A DNA stretch of 64,000 nt from Pseudomonas chlororaphis. GTDB lineage: Bacteria; Pseudomonadota; Gammaproteobacteria; Pseudomonadales; Pseudomonadaceae. Within the stretch, counting starts at the first letter, position 1, and each line of letters opens with the position of its first letter. Below are positions 47,810-56,793 of this stretch, piece by piece. The notes below the pieces were generated by a model, which was not told the DNA's origin, ran no database searches, and saw only the letters and a list, made by a program, of their open reading frames with translations. A program made the translations under genes and the position numbers. The stretch covers positions 558,001 to 622,000 of the forward strand of contig CP011020.1 in NCBI GenBank assembly GCA_001023535.1. The letters run 5' to 3'.

Positions 47810-48588
47810 CGGGGTGGCGGCTGCTGCTCACACGGCCGCAGGATGAGTCGTCGGCCTTGGCGGCTGTCTTGGCTGATGCGGGTATCTTCAGCAGCAGCCT
47901 GCCGTTGCTGGCGATCGAGCCGATCCCGCTGTCGGATGCCGGGCGGGCGATGCTCCAATCCCTGGACCAATACTGTGCCGTGATCGTGGTCAGCAAGCCC
48001 GCCGCCCGTCTGTGCATCGAACAACTGCGCCTGCTCTGGCCCGAGCCGCCCGATCAGCCGTGGTTCAGCGTGGGGGCGGCCACCGGGCAGATTCTCGCCG
48101 ACGCCGGCCTCACGGTGTTTTATCCCGACAACGGTGACGACAGCGAAGCCTTGCTCGAACTTCCCGCGTTGCGCCAGGCTGTCAGCCGGCCCGATCCGCG
48201 GGTCTTGATCGTGCGTGGCGAAGGCGGGCGCGGCTTGCTGGCAGAGCGTTTGCGCGAGCAAGGTGCTAGTGTCGATTACCTGGAGTTGTACCGACGCGAC
48301 ATTCCTCATTACGCCGAAGGTGAGCTGTCGGCGCGGGTTGAAGCGGAACGCTTGAACGCACTGGTGGTCAGCAGTGGGCAGGGCCTGGAGCATCTGCAGC
48401 GGTTGGCCGGCGATGCCTGGCCGACGCTGGCACGGCTACCGTTGTTTGTGCCAAGCCCAAGGGTTGCCGAGATGGCGCGTGCCGCCGGGGCCCGAACAGT
48501 TGTGGATTGCCGTGGCGCTAGCGCCGCGGCTTTGCTGGCGGCGTTACGGGAACACTCCGTGCCGTTTTCTAATGCGAAGGATGGATAC
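47806..48588 (+). CDS. hemD: Uroporphyrinogen-III synthase HemD, reading in frame into hemX (no stop codon)
   Basis: The start is GTG 47806, overlapping the hemC stop. About 255 residues form the two-lobed HemD fold: [33 protein letters not shown] and [22 protein letters not shown], with [15 protein letters not shown] in the second lobe. It cyclises hydroxymethylbilane with ring-D inversion. No stop occurs before the hemX start: the frame passes [12 protein letters not shown] and continues into VSETALP of HemX. In the next frame a TAA at 48569-48571 would end the protein as '...VF', so a single-base deletion near 48561 is the simplest explanation. Either a true HemD-HemX fusion or a sequence error is possible. 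Confidence 0.88.
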
Positions 48589-49722
48589 GTGAGCGAAACA
48601 GCCTTGCCAAAAGCAGATCAAGACCAGCCGGTGCTCGACGCGCCGGTTGAAACCCCGGCCCCGGTGGCGCCGCGTCGCGGCAACGGGCTGGCTATTTTTG
48701 CCTTGTTGCTCGGGGCCGCCGGCGTAGCGGTTGGCGGCTGGGGTGTGTGGCAGGTGCGTCACCTGCAAACCAACAACCAGCAACAGTCCGCCCAGGTCCA
48801 GGCGCTGAACGACCAGGCCCAGACCCTCAAGCTCAATGAGCAGCGCCTGACCGAGCGCCTGGCCCAGTTGCCTGGCGCCGAAGAGCTGGAGGAACGTCGT
48901 CGCCTGGTGGCCCAGCTGCAAGGTGACCAGCAGCACCTGAGCCAGCGCCTGGAAACCGTGCTCGGTGCCAGCCGCAAGGACTGGCGCCTGGCCGAGGCCG
49001 AGCATTTGCTGCGCCTGGCCAGCCTGCGTCTTTCCGCCTTGCAGGACATCAGCAGCGCCCAGGCGCTGGTCCAGGGCGCCGACGAAATCCTGCGCGAACA
49101 GGATGACCCCGGTTCGTTCGCCGCCCGCGAACAACTGGCCAAGACCTTGGCCGCGTTGCGCAGCACCGAGCAGCCGGATCGCACCGGACTGTTCCTGCAA
49201 CTGGGCGCCCTGCGAGACCAGGTGCTGCAACTCAGCGAGCTGGCGCCGGAATACAAGGATCGCGGCGAGTCCCTGCTGGGCCTGACGGCCGATGGTGATG
49301 GTGCCAGCCGCTGGGCACAGTGGTGGGACCAGATCTCGCGTTACATCCGCATCGACTTCAACGCCGATGAGAACGTCCGTCCGCTCCTGGCCGGGCAAAG
49401 CCTGATGCAAGTGCGCCTGGCCTTGAGCCTGGCGCTGGAGCAGGCCCAATGGGCGGCCCTCAATGGGCAGGCGCCGGTGTACACCCAGGCGCTGACCGAG
49501 GCGCGGGACGTGCTGAAAAACAACTTCAACCAGGACAACCCCCAGATCAAGATCATGCTCGAACGCGTGGCCGAGCTGACCAACCAGCCGGTGACCGTGG
49601 TCACGCCGGACCTGACGGGCACCCTGAGCAGCGTCCAGGCCTATCTTGAGCGGCGCAACCTCAATGCCGAAGAGTCGGTCAAGCCGCTGCCCAAGGCGGG
49701 CGCCCAGGAGGCCACGCCATGA
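48589..49722 (+). CDS. hemX: HemX-type membrane protein of the hem cluster (in frame with hemD)
   Basis: These 377 residues count from GTG 48589, which has its own AAGGA 8-9 bases upstream, so it can be translated separately even though hemD is in the same frame. A Pro-rich N-terminus leads to one transmembrane helix (LAIFALLLGAAGVAVGGWGVW) and then a long coiled coil (SAQVQALNDQAQTLKLNEQR). A helical periplasmic domain with WRLAEAEHLLRLASLRLSAL follows. HemX is often mis-named uroporphyrinogen methyltransferase but lacks that domain; its role in haem synthesis is unclear. It overlaps hemY by 4 bases. Confidence 0.9.
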   Translation: MSETALPKADQDQPVLDAPVETPAPVAPRRGNGLAIFALLLGAAGVAVGGWGVWQVRHLQTNNQQQSAQVQALNDQAQTLKLNEQRLTERLAQLPGAEELEERRRLVAQLQGDQQHLSQRLETVLGASRKDWRLAEAEHLLRLASLRLSALQDISSAQALVQGADEILREQDDPGSFAAREQLAKTLAALRSTEQPDRTGLFLQLGALRDQVLQLSELAPEYKDRGESLLGLTADGDGASRWAQWWDQISRYIRIDFNADENVRPLLAGQSLMQVRLALSLALEQAQWAALNGQAPVYTQALTEARDVLKNNFNQDNPQIKIMLERVAELTNQPVTVVTPDLTGTLSSVQAYLERRNLNAEESVKPLPKAGAQEATP

Positions 49723-50966
49723 AGCGCCTCTACGTGATTGTGTTCGTGGTCATCGCCGTCGCCGCTTTGCTGGGCGTGGCCATCGCGGAGCATTCGGGTT
49801 ACGTACTGGTGGCGTACAAAAACTTCCGTTACGAAGCCGGCCTGTGGGTCACCCTGGCGCTGGTGGCGGTGTTCTGGCTGCTGTGGCGCGCGGTGGTTGC
49901 GTTGATCGGGCTGGTGACCACCTCCAGCGGCGTGGTCAACCCGTGGTCGCGCCGCAACCGCAGCCGACGTGTGCAAGTGGCGATCGAGCACGGCCAGTTG
50001 GACCTGGCCGAAGGTCGCTGGGCCAGTGCCCAACGGCACTTGCACCGCGCCGCCGAAGCCGAGCGCCAACCCCTGTTGTATTACCTCGGCGCGGCCCGCG
50101 CGGCCAATGAACAAGGGCTTTACGAGCAGAGCGACAGCCTGCTGGAGCGCGCCCTGGAGCGCCAGCCCCAGGCGGAACTGGCCATTGCCCTGACTCACGC
50201 GCAGCTGCAGACCGACCGGGGCGACACCGAGGGGGCGCTGGAGACGCTGCAAGCCATGCACGAACGCCATCCACATAACGTCCAGGTGCTGCGCCAGTTG
50301 CAACGGCTGCATCAGCAGCGCGGCGACTGGTCGGCGGTGATCCGGCTGCTGCCCGAGCTGCGCAAGGACAAGGTCTTGCCTGCCGCCGAGCTGGCGGAGC
50401 TGGAGCGTCGGGCGTGGGGCGAGAACCTCACCCTGGCGGCCCACCGCGAAGAGGATGGCAGCGTCGGCTTGCAATCGTTGAACCGGGCCTGGCAACAATT
50501 GACCTCCGCCCAGCGCCAGGAGCCGGCGCTGGTGCTGGCGTATGCCGAGCAGTTGCGGCAACTCGGAGCGCAGATCGAAGCCGAAGAGGCGCTGCGCATC
50601 GCGCTCAAGCGCCACTACGACAGCCATCTCGCGCGCTTGTACGGGCTGGTCCGCGGCAGTGATCCGGTCCGGCAACTGCAAACGGCCGAAGGCTGGCTCA
50701 AGGACCATCCGGCCGATCCGAGCCTGCTGCTGACCCTGGGGCGTCTCTGCCTGCAGAACAGCTTGTGGGGCAAGGCCCGGGATTACCTGGAAAGCAGCCT
50801 GCGGATCCAGCGCAATCCCGAAGCCTGCGCAGAGTTGGCGCGCCTGTTGGCGCAGTTGGGCGACGCCGAGCGCAGCAATCAGTTGTTCCAGGAAGGACTG
50901 GGCTTGCTCGACGAGCGCCTGCTGGCGGCGCCGCTGCCGGTGTCGGCGCAGGTGCTGTCGACGTGA
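49719..50966 (+). CDS. hemY: HemY, TPR-containing haem biosynthesis-associated protein
   Basis: These 415 residues begin with two transmembrane helices (LYVIVFVVIAVAALLGVAIA and a second at about 43-65). A cytoplasmic or periplasmic stretch of TPR-like repeats follows (LYYLGAARAANEQGLYEQSD, AIALTHAQLQTDRGDTEGAL). This is the proteobacterial HemY_N type, unrelated to protoporphyrinogen oxidase HemY of Bacillus. It is last in the algR-hemCDXY cluster, coupled to hemX by ATGA. Confidence 0.93.
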   Translation: MKRLYVIVFVVIAVAALLGVAIAEHSGYVLVAYKNFRYEAGLWVTLALVAVFWLLWRAVVALIGLVTTSSGVVNPWSRRNRSRRVQVAIEHGQLDLAEGRWASAQRHLHRAAEAERQPLLYYLGAARAANEQGLYEQSDSLLERALERQPQAELAIALTHAQLQTDRGDTEGALETLQAMHERHPHNVQVLRQLQRLHQQRGDWSAVIRLLPELRKDKVLPAAELAELERRAWGENLTLAAHREEDGSVGLQSLNRAWQQLTSAQRQEPALVLAYAEQLRQLGAQIEAEEALRIALKRHYDSHLARLYGLVRGSDPVRQLQTAEGWLKDHPADPSLLLTLGRLCLQNSLWGKARDYLESSLRIQRNPEACAELARLLAQLGDAERSNQLFQEGLGLLDERLLAAPLPVSAQVLST

Positions 50967-50980
50967 GCGGCCTGAGTCAT

Positions 50981-51009
50981 CGTGGCGAGGGCGCCGCTCC
51001 CTCGCCACG
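50981..51009 (+). terminator. Palindrome after hemY, terminator-like REP derivative
   Basis: CGTGGCGAGGG (50981-50991) and CCCTCGCCACG (50999-51009) are perfect 11-bp arms around a 7-base loop, followed by GCTTTTATT. The arm is the GTGGCGAGGG core of the window's REP family, so a REP half seems to serve as hem operon terminator. Confidence 0.65.
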
Positions 51010-51220
51010 GCTTTTATTGCGTTACAAGCGATGATCAGCCATCGCTTGGAGGGCTTTTGTCAGTGCCCTTAGCAAAGTCCTACAGCGAGCTGTAACAAGT
51101 CCCTTTGTCTCTGTCGGGAATTCCCTACATCCCTGGTGAAGTGTCTGCGCGAGCCTGCCTTGAAAGGCCCGAGGGCTTTCCTCTACCGTAACGACTTGTC
51201 TCTTCTGCTACGGAACCGCC

Positions 51221-51763
51221 ATGTTTTTGGCTTGCTCGCGCTTCTTGTTTCTCATGGCTTCCATCGCCGCGGCCCTGGCACTGGGCATCGCCAGTTACCT
51301 GGAATATTCGGTCGGCCTGACGCCGTGCAGCCTGTGTGTCTTGCAGCGGGTGTGCCTGCTGTTGTTGCTGGTGAACAGCCTCGTGGCCTGCGTGCACGGC
51401 CCGGGGCGTTCGGGCAGCATCGTCTATGGGGCGTTGGGGTGGGTGTTCGCGTCGGGGGGGATGACGCTGGCCTGGCATCAGGTCCTGATGCAGAGTCGTT
51501 CGGTCCAGGCGGTGGCTGATTGCGTCACCCCCATGACCGGGGTGCAATCCTGGTGGTGTGCGTTGCGTCGGGTGCTCGATGGGGTGGTCGATTGCGCGAA
51601 CATCACCTGGACGCTGTTCGACCTGAGCATCCCCGAATGGAGCTTGCTGTTCTTTCTCGCCGTGTCCGTCGCAATGACCTATCTGCTGCTGCGCCTTGCC
51701 TGGAGTGCTCTGGCACGACCACTCGGCGGCGATACGTCGCAGTGGGCCCGGGTGCTGGATTAA
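51221..51763 (+). CDS. dsbB: Disulfide bond formation protein DsbB family
   Basis: This is a 180-residue inner-membrane protein with four hydrophobic helices. The quinone-proximal redox pair is Cys36-SL-Cys39 (TPCSLCVLQR). A second periplasmic loop contains VADCVTPM and VDCANITW, providing the pair that reoxidises DsbA. One extra Cys (WWCALRR) lies in that loop. It transfers electrons from DsbA to quinone. A place just upstream of algQ fits the P. aeruginosa order, where this DsbB paralogue is called DsbH. Confidence 0.9.
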   Translation: MFLACSRFLFLMASIAAALALGIASYLEYSVGLTPCSLCVLQRVCLLLLLVNSLVACVHGPGRSGSIVYGALGWVFASGGMTLAWHQVLMQSRSVQAVADCVTPMTGVQSWWCALRRVLDGVVDCANITWTLFDLSIPEWSLLFFLAVSVAMTYLLLRLAWSALARPLGGDTSQWARVLD

Positions 51764-51807
51764 ACACTTGTATGAACTTTATCGCCTGCGTACCTTGAAG
51801 CGGTAGT

Positions 51808-51833
51808 CGTGCGGGCATAATCTGGCCCGCACG
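51808..51833 (+). promoter_or_regulatory. 9-bp inverted repeat enclosing a -10-like box before algQ
   Basis: CGTGCGGGC (51808-51816) and GCCCGCACG (51825-51833) flank ATAATCTG; CATAAT is a fair -10. There is no T-run, so it is more likely an operator or promoter element of algQ (start 51939) than a terminator for dsbB. Confidence 0.45.
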
Positions 51834-51938
51834 TGTCATCGGAATCGTGTCACTCGAACATGTTGTGTCTGGCTTGTCCCTGGTTATCCAGGTGTGCGCA
51901 GGCTGCGAGGGGCATGACTCACAAGGGAAGAAATCACC

Positions 51939-52397
51939 ATGCTCGAAAGTTGTCAGAATGCTCAGGAACGCTGGGGTGGGGTGCATCTGCTGATCGATCG
52001 CTGGTTGCAGGAGCGTCACGAACTGGTGCGGGCCTATGACGTCCTCGGCGACAAGCCTGAAGCGCTGAGCGAAAGCCGCAAGCCCTTGCAGGAGTTCTGC
52101 GGTGTGCTGGTCGACTATGTATCGGCCGGTCATTTCGAGATCTACGAACAACTGACGGGCGAGGCCAAGGCCTTCAACGACAAGCGTGGCCTGGAGCTCG
52201 CCGAGCAGATCTACCCGCGCATCGACGTCATCACCGAGAAGCTGCTGGCGTTCAACGACCTGTGCGATGAAGGCAAGTGCGTGGCTGAGAAATTCAAGGA
52301 GTTGGGCGGCTTGCTGCACGAGCGTTTCGAGCTGGAAGACTGCCTGATCGAAGTGCTGCACAACGCACACAAGGAAGAAGCCGCAGTCCAGGCCTGA
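51939..52397 (+). CDS. algQ: Anti-sigma-70 factor AlgQ (Rsd family)
   Basis: This 152-residue all-helical protein starts [23 protein letters not shown]. It contains the Rsd/AlgQ blocks [16 protein letters not shown] and [11 protein letters not shown], which contact region 4 of sigma-70. In P. aeruginosa AlgQ (AlgR2) regulates alginate, siderophore and ppGpp-linked genes. The order dsbB, algQ, FKBP, algP is conserved. A bidirectional terminator follows. Confidence 0.95.
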   Translation: MLESCQNAQERWGGVHLLIDRWLQERHELVRAYDVLGDKPEALSESRKPLQEFCGVLVDYVSAGHFEIYEQLTGEAKAFNDKRGLELAEQIYPRIDVITEKLLAFNDLCDEGKCVAEKFKELGGLLHERFELEDCLIEVLHNAHKEEAAVQA

Positions 52398-52412
52398 AGG
52401 TTTGCAGGCATG

Positions 52413-52442
52413 AAAAAACGGTGCGCATGGCGCACCGTTTTT
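52413..52442. terminator. Bidirectional terminator between algQ and the FKBP gene
   Basis: AAAAAACGGTGCG (52413-52425), a 5-base loop (CATGG) and CGCACCGTTTTT (52431-52442) form a near-perfect stem with an A-run on one side and a T-run on the other. It can end both convergent transcripts. Confidence 0.93.
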
Positions 52443-52455
52443 CGTTTGGGCGACC

Positions 52456-53121
52456 TTAGCCCGTCGCGCCGAGCAGCTCGATTTCAAACACCAGCGGCGT
52501 GAACGGCGGGATCACATCCCCGGCACCTTCGGCGCCATAGGCCAGGGTCGAAGGAATCACCAGGCGCCACTTCGCGCCGACCGGCATCTGCGGCAATGCA
52601 CTGCGCCAGCCGTCAATCACACTGTCGAGATTGAACCACTGGGCCTGGTGATTGGCGTCGAATACGGTGCCGTCCGGCAACCGCCCGATGTACAACACCT
52701 GGACCTTGCCATGGGGGCCTGCCTTCGCACCTTTGCCTGGCTTGAGCTCCGTCAGCAGGATGCCGTCCGCGAGTTGCTGGACGCCGGGTCGGTTCTTTTC
52801 TTCGTTGAGAAATGTCTGCTCCGTCTTCAACGCCTTCGCGTCCTGAGGTGGCAGCGACTGCGCTGTCAGTTGCGCTTGATGCGCGGCCAGGATCTGTTCG
52901 ATGCGTTCATCCCTGAGGGCCAGCGGCTTGCCCAGGTAAGCCTGTTGCAGGCCTTCGACCAAGGCCTGGATCTGCAGGTCGGGCACGTCCTGGCGAAGGC
53001 GTTCACCCAGGCTCGCGCCCAGGCTGTAGGCCAGGTCGTGGGCATCGTTTGCGTTGGTTTTGTCAGCGGCCTGGGCCATGGAGCCAAGCATACACAGGGA
53101 CAGGAACAGGTGACGCAACAT
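52456..53121 (-). CDS. Periplasmic FKBP-type peptidyl-prolyl isomerase (FklB/Mip-like)
   Basis: These 221 residues include a signal peptide (MLRHLFLSLCMLGSMAQAAD). An FkpA/Mip-type dimerisation domain follows (LAYSLGASLGERLRQDVPDL, LVEGLQQAYLGKPLAL). The C-terminal FKBP domain contains VLYIGRLPDGTVFDAN, GWRSALPQMPVGAKWRLVIP and VIPPFTPLVFEIELL. ATG 53121 follows GGAG; the longer frame is not signal-like. It is divergent from algP. Confidence 0.93.
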   Translation of the reverse strand: MLRHLFLSLCMLGSMAQAADKTNANDAHDLAYSLGASLGERLRQDVPDLQIQALVEGLQQAYLGKPLALRDERIEQILAAHQAQLTAQSLPPQDAKALKTEQTFLNEEKNRPGVQQLADGILLTELKPGKGAKAGPHGKVQVLYIGRLPDGTVFDANHQAQWFNLDSVIDGWRSALPQMPVGAKWRLVIPSTLAYGAEGAGDVIPPFTPLVFEIELLGATG

Positions 53122-53312
53122 GGGGGATCTCCGGCCTCGAATCGAGGGATTATGCCAGTGCCGACAGGTGCAGAGGTGGATTGCCCTGGCGCGGATGAAG
53201 AAGATTTTTCGTACCTTGCAACGCAACGTCTTGTGTACTGTCAACATGCCCTAGCGGCGGTTGCAGCAGAGGTCTAGTATGAGCCGCACTCACGTCAGTC
53301 AGGAGGTAAACC

Positions 53313-54371
53313 ATGTCGGCCACCAAGAAGCCTGTAAACACTCCGTTGCACTTGCTCCAACAACTCTCGGGCAGCTTGCTCGAGCATCTGGAAAATGCCT
53401 GCTCCCAAGCGATGGCTGATGCTGAAAAACTGCTCGCCAAATTGGAAAAACAACGCGGCAAGGCGCAGGAAAAACTGCACAAGTCGCGCACCAAACTGCA
53501 AGACGCCGCCACCGCCGGCAAGGCCAAGGCACAAGCCAAGGCCAAGGACGGCGTGAAAGAACTCGAAGACCTGCTCGACGCCTTGAAGGATCGTCAGTCC
53601 GAGACCCGCGCCTACATTCTCCAACTCAAACGCGATGCCCAGGAAAGCCTGAAACTGGCCCAGGGCGTAGGTCGCGTGCAAGAGGCTGCGGGCAAGGCGC
53701 TGACACTGCGTGCCGCCAAGCCTGCTGCTGTATCGGCCAAGAAGCCGGCGGCTAAACCTGCCGCGGCAAAAACGCCCGCCAAGGTAGCGGCCAAGCCTGC
53801 TGTGAAAGCACCCGCCAAGACCGCGAGCAAGCCAGCGGCCAAACCCGTCGCTGCCAGCGCTGCAAAACCTGCGGCCAAAAAGCCAGTCGTTAAAGCGGCC
53901 GCCAAACCGGCTGCAAAAACCGCGGCCGCCAAGCCTGTCGCGGCCAAGCCTGCGGTAAAACCGGCGGCTAAACCGGCTGCCAAGCCTGCCGCAAAAACCG
54001 CAGCTGCCAAACCCGCTGCGACGAAAACCACCGCTGCAAAACCGGCCGCTAAACCTGTCGCCAAGCCGGCGGCAAAACCCGCTGCAGCCAAGCCTGCCGT
54101 AAAAACCGCCGCCAAGCCTGCCGCGACCAAGGCACCTGCCAAGGCGGCGGCCAAACCTGCTGCCAAGCCAGCGGCCGCCAAGCCAGCAGCCAAACCCGCC
54201 GTGAAAAAACCAGCGGCCGCGAAACCGTCGGCTGCGCCTGCCGCCAAACCGGCCACCGCCGCGCCTGCTCCGGCAGCGTCCCCTGCGCCAACCGCCAGCA
54301 CTCCAGCGCCGGCAGTCAGCCCGTCCGCTTCCGTGGCGCCGAGCACCAGCACCCCAACCAGCGCTTCCTAA
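53313..54371 (+). CDS. algP: Histone-H1-like alginate regulator AlgP (AlgR3)
   Basis: These 352 residues start with a helical N-terminal domain of ~125 residues (LHLLQQLSGSLLEHLENACSQA). The rest is a low-complexity tail of tandem KPAA-type units, rich in Lys, Ala and Pro, similar to the eukaryotic histone H1 tail, and ends in a Ser/Thr/Pro stretch. AlgP binds DNA and influences algD expression in P. aeruginosa. The repeat tract at about 53720-54290 is prone to length change. AGGAGG precedes the ATG. The stop overlaps the convergent TIGR02444 stop by 4 bases. Confidence 0.94.
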   Translation: MSATKKPVNTPLHLLQQLSGSLLEHLENACSQAMADAEKLLAKLEKQRGKAQEKLHKSRTKLQDAATAGKAKAQAKAKDGVKELEDLLDALKDRQSETRAYILQLKRDAQESLKLAQGVGRVQEAAGKALTLRAAKPAAVSAKKPAAKPAAAKTPAKVAAKPAVKAPAKTASKPAAKPVAASAAKPAAKKPVVKAAAKPAAKTAAAKPVAAKPAVKPAAKPAAKPAAKTAAAKPAATKTTAAKPAAKPVAKPAAKPAAAKPAVKTAAKPAATKAPAKAAAKPAAKPAAAKPAAKPAVKKPAAAKPSAAPAAKPATAAPAPAASPAPTASTPAPAVSPSASVAPSTSTPTSAS

Positions 54372-54832
54372 GTGCCGGACACCACGACGCGCAGCTGATG
54401 CAGCGCGTCGTGGTGTGCAGGTTCGACACTCGCCGTCAGCGCTTGCAGCCATTGGGCTGAACCCTCGTGCTGTGCCGGTGGCCAATCCTTGGCCGCCGCT
54501 TCCAATCGTTCCAATAACCGCCGCTCGGCCTCCAGCTCCAGCCGCTTGACCTGTTCGCGCAGGTTGTCGAGCGCCGGGTCTTGCTGGGCCATGGTTTTCC
54601 ATTGCCGGCGAAGGCTGCGAAGGGGCCTGACCACCTCGGCGTCCCAGGCCTCGGCCAACGGTCGAAGCGTGTGCAGTCGGGGTTCGCTGCAGGGCACGCC
54701 GCGCTGGTCCAGCCACAGGCTGCACAGCAGCAGGCACACGTTGATGCCGGCCTCTTGCGATGCCAGGCAGGCGGCTTCCACGCCGGGCTTGGCATAGAGG
54801 TCCAGGGAGAAACGCCAAAGATCAGGGGACAT
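54368..54832 (-). CDS. TIGR02444 family protein
   Basis: These 154 residues start MSPDLWRFSLDLYAKPGVEAACLASQ, with the block NVCLLLCSLWLDQRGV characteristic of TIGR02444. The rest is helical. Function is unknown; the family occurs beside algP and the ABC-F gene in pseudomonads. It is divergent from the ABC-F gene with 50 bp between starts, so the promoters must overlap. Confidence 0.9.
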   Translation of the reverse strand: MSPDLWRFSLDLYAKPGVEAACLASQEAGINVCLLLCSLWLDQRGVPCSEPRLHTLRPLAEAWDAEVVRPLRSLRRQWKTMAQQDPALDNLREQVKRLELEAERRLLERLEAAAKDWPPAQHEGSAQWLQALTASVEPAHHDALHQLRVVVSGT

Positions 54833-54882
54833 CGTGCTACTCGCGCCAGTTGCGAGCGAAGCTGGTAGACTCCGCCGCCATT

Positions 54883-56793
54883 ATGATCCGACTTCAGAAC
54901 CTGACTTTACAGCGTGGCCCGCAACGTCTGCTAGAAGACGCCGAGCTGACCCTGCACGCCGGCCACAAAGCCGGCCTCATCGGTGCCAACGGCGCCGGCA
55001 AATCGAGCCTGTTCGCCTTGCTGCGCGGCGAGCTGCACCCGGACTCGGGCGATTGCATGCTGCCGGCCGATTGGCGTATCGCCCACATGCGCCAGGAGGT
55101 CGATACCCTCGAGCGGCTGGCGGTGGACTACGTGCTCGATGGCGACCTGCGCCTGCGTCAGGTTCAACGCGACCTGGCGGCGGCGGAGGCGGCCCACGAC
55201 GGCGCCGCCCAGGCCCGCCTGCACTCGGAACTCGACAGCGCCGACGGCTACACCGCCGACGCTCGCGCGCGCAAATTGCTCGCCGGGCTGGGGTTCACCA
55301 ATGAGCAGATGGACCGCCAGGTCGGCGATTTCTCCGGCGGTTGGCGGATGCGCCTCAACCTGGCCCAGGCCCTGATGTGCCCCTCGGATCTTTTGTTGCT
55401 CGATGAACCGACCAACCACTTGGACCTCGACGCCATCATCTGGCTCGAAGACTGGCTCAAGGGTTATCCGGGCACGCTGCTGCTGATTTCCCACGACCGC
55501 GATTTCCTGGATGCCGTGGTCGATCACGTCGCCCATGTCGATCAGCGCAAGCTGACCTTGTACCGTGGCGGCTACAGCGCCTTCGAGCGCGCCCGCGCCG
55601 AGCGCCTGGCCCAGCAACAGCAGGCCTATGAGAAGCAGCAGGCGCAGCGTGCGCACATGGAAAGCTACATCGCCCGCTTCAAGGCCCAGGCCACCAAGGC
55701 CCGCCAGGCCCAGAGCCGGATCAAGGCGCTGGAACGGATGGAGGAGCTGTCGGCGGCCCACGTGGATTCGCCGTTCGACTTTGTCTTCCGCGAGTCGACA
55801 AAAATCTCCAGCCCGCTGATCGACCTGTCCGACGCACGCCTGGGCTACGGCGACAAGACCGTGCTGGAGAAGGTCAAGCTGCAACTGACCCCCGGTGCGC
55901 GGATTGGCCTGCTGGGGCCTAACGGCGCCGGCAAGTCGACCCTGATCAAGAACCTCTCCGGTGAACTCCAGCCGTTGGGCGGTCGCCTGACCCGTGGCGA
56001 GAACACCGTGGTCGGCTACTTCGCCCAGCATCAGCTCGACTCCCTCGATGCCAAGGCCAGCCCGCTGCTGCACCTGCAACGCCTGGCGCCGACCGAGCGC
56101 GAGCAGACCCTGCGCGATTTCCTCGGTGGCTTCGATTTCCGTGGCGCGCGCATCGATGAGCCGGTGCTGAATTTCTCCGGTGGCGAAAAGGCTCGCCTGG
56201 CGTTGGCGCTGATCGCCTGGGGCCGGCCCAACCTGTTGCTGCTCGACGAACCGACCAACCACCTGGACCTGGAAATGCGCCTGGCCCTGACCATGGCCTT
56301 GCAGGAATTCAGTGGCGCCGTGCTGGTGGTGTCCCACGACCGACATCTGCTCAAGAGCACCACAGACAATTTCTTCCTGGTGGCCGACGGCAAGGTCGAG
56401 GAATTCGACGGCGATCTGGAGGATTACGCACGTTGGCTGGTGGACTATCGCCAGCGCAACGCACCGGTCAGCACCACGCCGGTCAACCCGGACAAGACCG
56501 ACAAGAAAGCCCAGCGCCAGGCCGCAGCCGCCTTGCGCCAGCAATTGGCGCCCCACAAGCGCGAGGCCGACAAGCTCGAGGCCGAACTGGGCAAGCTGCA
56601 TGAAAAGCTGCAGAAAATCGAAACCAGCCTGGGTGACAGCGGTCTCTACGAGGCGGCGCGCAAAGATGAGTTGCGTGACCTGCTGGCCGAACAGGCCAAG
56701 CTGAAAGTTCGAGAAGCGGAGCTGGAGGAAGCCTGGATGCAAGCCCTGGAAGTGCTGGAAAACCTGCAAGCGGAGCTGGAGGCGTTGTCCTGA
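54883..56793 (+). CDS. ABC-F family ATPase (YheS-like)
   Basis: These 636 residues hold two ATP-binding cassettes and no membrane part. The first Walker A is GANGAGKSS (~residue 37) and the second GPNGAGKST (~347). Both signatures (FSGGWRMRLNLAQAL; FSGGEKARLALALI) and both Walker B DEPTNHLDL are intact. The inter-domain linker and a C-terminal coiled coil (KREADKLEAELGKLHEKLQK) match YheS. ABC-F proteins act on the ribosome to ease stalled elongation. ATG 54883 begins the conserved IRLQNLTLQRG; upstream codons are not conserved. Confidence 0.95.
   Translation: MIRLQNLTLQRGPQRLLEDAELTLHAGHKAGLIGANGAGKSSLFALLRGELHPDSGDCMLPADWRIAHMRQEVDTLERLAVDYVLDGDLRLRQVQRDLAAAEAAHDGAAQARLHSELDSADGYTADARARKLLAGLGFTNEQMDRQVGDFSGGWRMRLNLAQALMCPSDLLLLDEPTNHLDLDAIIWLEDWLKGYPGTLLLISHDRDFLDAVVDHVAHVDQRKLTLYRGGYSAFERARAERLAQQQQAYEKQQAQRAHMESYIARFKAQATKARQAQSRIKALERMEELSAAHVDSPFDFVFRESTKISSPLIDLSDARLGYGDKTVLEKVKLQLTPGARIGLLGPNGAGKSTLIKNLSGELQPLGGRLTRGENTVVGYFAQHQLDSLDAKASPLLHLQRLAPTEREQTLRDFLGGFDFRGARIDEPVLNFSGGEKARLALALIAWGRPNLLLLDEPTNHLDLEMRLALTMALQEFSGAVLVVSHDRHLLKSTTDNFFLVADGKVEEFDGDLEDYARWLVDYRQRNAPVSTTPVNPDKTDKKAQRQAAAALRQQLAPHKREADKLEAELGKLHEKLQKIETSLGDSGLYEAARKDELRDLLAEQAKLKVREAELEEAWMQALEVLENLQAELEALS

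Noticed and set aside
53295..54818. 507-codon minus-strand frame over algP
   Set aside because: Gly/Arg-rich shadow of the KPAA repeat tract; the true minus gene here is only the TIGR02444 frame at 54368-54832.
54931..56769. 612-codon minus-strand frame opposite the ABC-F gene
   Set aside because: Shadow; ABC-F motifs are all on the plus strand.
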